From NCBI GenBank assembly GCA_034231615.1, contig CM067311.1, forward strand, positions 9,859,746-9,923,745: a stretch of DNA of 64,000 nucleotides. Reading direction: 5' to 3'. Numbering within the stretch: the stretch's first letter is position 1; each line of letters opens with the position of its first letter. Source of the DNA: Meghimatium bilineatum (lineage: Eukaryota > Mollusca > Gastropoda > Stylommatophora > Philomycidae). A model generated the notes under the pieces. The model made no database searches and was not told where the DNA came from. It worked only from the letters and a program-made list of their open reading frames with translations. Shown in pieces: positions 26,501 through 29,500 of this stretch. The translations under genes were made by a program, and so were the position numbers.

Positions 26501-29500
26501 GACCAAAGGCAAGGAAAAAGTACTGATTGCCAGGAAATACTGTTTTTGATGGCATAAAAGGGTTTAAAAACCGTAGAAGATTGACTTCACTGTACTCGGT
26601 TTTCCATATGTACTCCACCCCTCTCAACGAAGCGGCATGCCGCCTGCCAAAGTACCACTCATTGCACATAACTCCGTAGCTTCAAGTGATAATCCACAAG
26701 GATCTCCGGGAAAAATCCACCTTATAAACAAGACAACCCGAGCCGGATTTGAACCCGTGACCTCTTGAACACAAGGCGAACAGCGTAACCACTACGCAGG
26801 GAGATCCCCAATTTTGATGGCATATTACTGAGGAAATAGAACTGACAAAGTCATTCATAGACTACGGAAAAAGGAAGAGAATATGGAGATTATAGAAATG
26901 GCAGTGACTTGAGTGAAGAGTGTCCTCTATGAAAAGACCCGATGATCGTGTGATCTACATTGGGCTTGGACTTTGAACATTCTTTGCTGACTGTTGGATC
27001 AAAGAGCATACCGCTTATTACAATGATCCCTGTATTCTGATGCTGGTTCTGTATTATGCATTCCAGTAAAATAAACTTGCAGCACAACCCTTTATAGCGC
27101 ATTCAGCTATAACAAATTTCCCTATATAACACTATTCAAAATCCCCCAAATATATTTATTTTTAGTGTTTGTACTGTATATAGCAATTTCTTTTATTACA
27201 TACATATTTTGTGGGTCCGGATCATGTTGTTATATTGGTATTCCTCTGTAGTAATTTTATTTGTGGAATCTTTATAGGTCTGACAAATTTTTTTTTATTG
27301 TCTGTACAGATACCTTGTTTCAACCCATGATGACCAGAAAGAAGTCGGTTTCTAAGCTGGATGTCAAGGACACAAAATCAGCCACAAAGTATGTGCTCAC
27401 ACATCAAGAGCAGGACTCAAATGATGAGCTAGTCACTAAACTTATTAAGGTATGTTTTGTGTTTGTTTCAATCGTCAGGAGTTACAAGTGATAGAGCCTA
27501 TATTCTAAAATATGTTATGAGAATAATTTGTTTGTTTGTTTTTTGTTCGCTCCATTGTAACCATCACGGATATCCGTGCGATTTCTGCCGGGAGCGTGAT
27601 TACGTTGTGCTACCGTTATGCGATGAGAATAATGAAGTAGTATCCATCTAGTACACACTGGATTATCTTGTGGATTATCTTTGCACTTTTTCAGAGACAG
27701 GTTGTTCTAAGTGTGGGAGTTGGTCTTCGGCGCCAAGTCATAAACCCTGGACTACCACAAGGGTCACCTCTATTTCCAGTATTATTTAATATGTATAGAG
27801 TTCAAATTACAAGCTGTCAGACTGCAGTAATGTGGAGAACTATGTCCTATGCTGATGACATCTTGTTTGGTATATAGGCAGGGCAGAGATAGAGAAATGA
27901 TTGCCAGGAATTTGCAGAGGGAGCTTGATCGTATAGGTGATTGGTGCAGTAATTCTGGAGATTTTGTTAATCCATTAAAAGCATCGACAACATTGTTTTT
28001 GCTAAATAATCACATAGTCAACACTCATAAAGATCTTGGCAGCTATGAAAATTATGGCTGCTACTCATGTGAACAGAGACTGCTATTTCTGCTGTATCAG
28101 GGATTGATGGTGGAGTACGTACTGGTGTTTCTGACACAAACAGAAGGATTGGATATAATCCAGAATGAGACAATGCGAATCATTTTGGGATGGACTGCTA
28201 GATCAGCAACCAATCAATTATCTACATTTGTCCAGATGACTTTGGTTTTTGGAAGACTTTTTGTGCTGATGTTTACAATGTGGTACAATTACAAACCGGA
28301 CTGGTTATTCTTATTAATAAAACTGCAGGAGCTATTATGAAATTTCTTTGCGGTAGACACTTCACAATTATTGACAGTCTGAATACTTTATAGTGTATGA
28401 AATTTTTATAATGTGTCCATCAGGGTGATGTCGTCCCAACATCCAGTGGTGGCTCTGCTGTAATCTTTAACGATGTAGAGATGTTGAAACAAGACTCGCC
28501 TGGCACGCGTAAACGTCGTAGTCCAACTACACCAAGATATGACCCTGAGTTTCAGTGGACTGATACAGAGGAGAGATGTTCTGTGGCCTTAGAGGGACAC
28601 ACCAGAAAGTAAGTGTAATGTTGTTGTTGAACTTGCATTAACCAGAGCATCATTGCACATGGTTTAACCCATAAGTATTCAGCTACCTAGCTAGTGGTTG
28701 ATCAAGAACCACATGTGTTCAGCTACCTAGCTAGTGGTTGATCAAGAACTAAATAAGTGTTCAGCTACCTAGCTAGTGGTTGATCAAGAACTAAATAAGT
28801 GTTCAGCTACCTAGCTAGTGGTTGATCAAGAACTACATATGTGTTCAGCTACCTAGCTAGTGGTTGATCAAGAACTAAATAAGTGTTCAGCTACCTAGCT
28901 AGTGGTTGATCAAGAACTAAATAAGTGTTCAGCTACCTAGCTAGTGGTTGATCAAGAACTAAATAAGTGTTCAGCTACCTAGCTAGTGTTTGATCAAGAA
29001 CTAAATAAGTGTTCAGCTACCTAGCTAGTGGTTGATCAAGAACTACATATGTGTTCAGCTACCTAGCTAGTGGTTGATCAAGAACTAAATAAGTGTTCAG
29101 CTACCTAGCTAGTGGTTGATCAAGAACCACATGTGTTCAGCTACCTAGCTAGTGGTTGATCAAGAACTAAATAAGTGTTCAGCTACCTAGCTAGTGGTTG
29201 ATCAAGAACCACATAAGTGTTCAGCTACCTAGCTAGTGGTTGATCAAGAACCACATAACCAGTCACCTTTAGCACATACCCTATAGTAATGGTGCTAATC
29301 TTCAACCTTCTTAGATCGAACTTTGGTATTCATTTCTTGGTTGCTCATTTTTGTGTGCAATAGACAAGCAAGATAATTACCTTACACTTCCATGGCTCGT
29401 ACATGGATAACTCCTCTTGAGTTGGCATCCGAATGACATTCCCCGTGTGAAACAAAACAAAAATAATAGAAAACTGATCTACCAGATAATCATGTTTTTT

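Larger units (their letters stand above)
26060..27309 (+). other. KIF23 intron
   Basis: Contains a 52-bp duplication, a family E SINE and a MITE. Confidence 0.75.

Noticed and set aside
28676-29261. Array considered as CRISPR
   Set aside because: Units are directly adjacent with no variable spacers, in an intron of an animal gene. The same applies to the arrays at 23293 and 51838.
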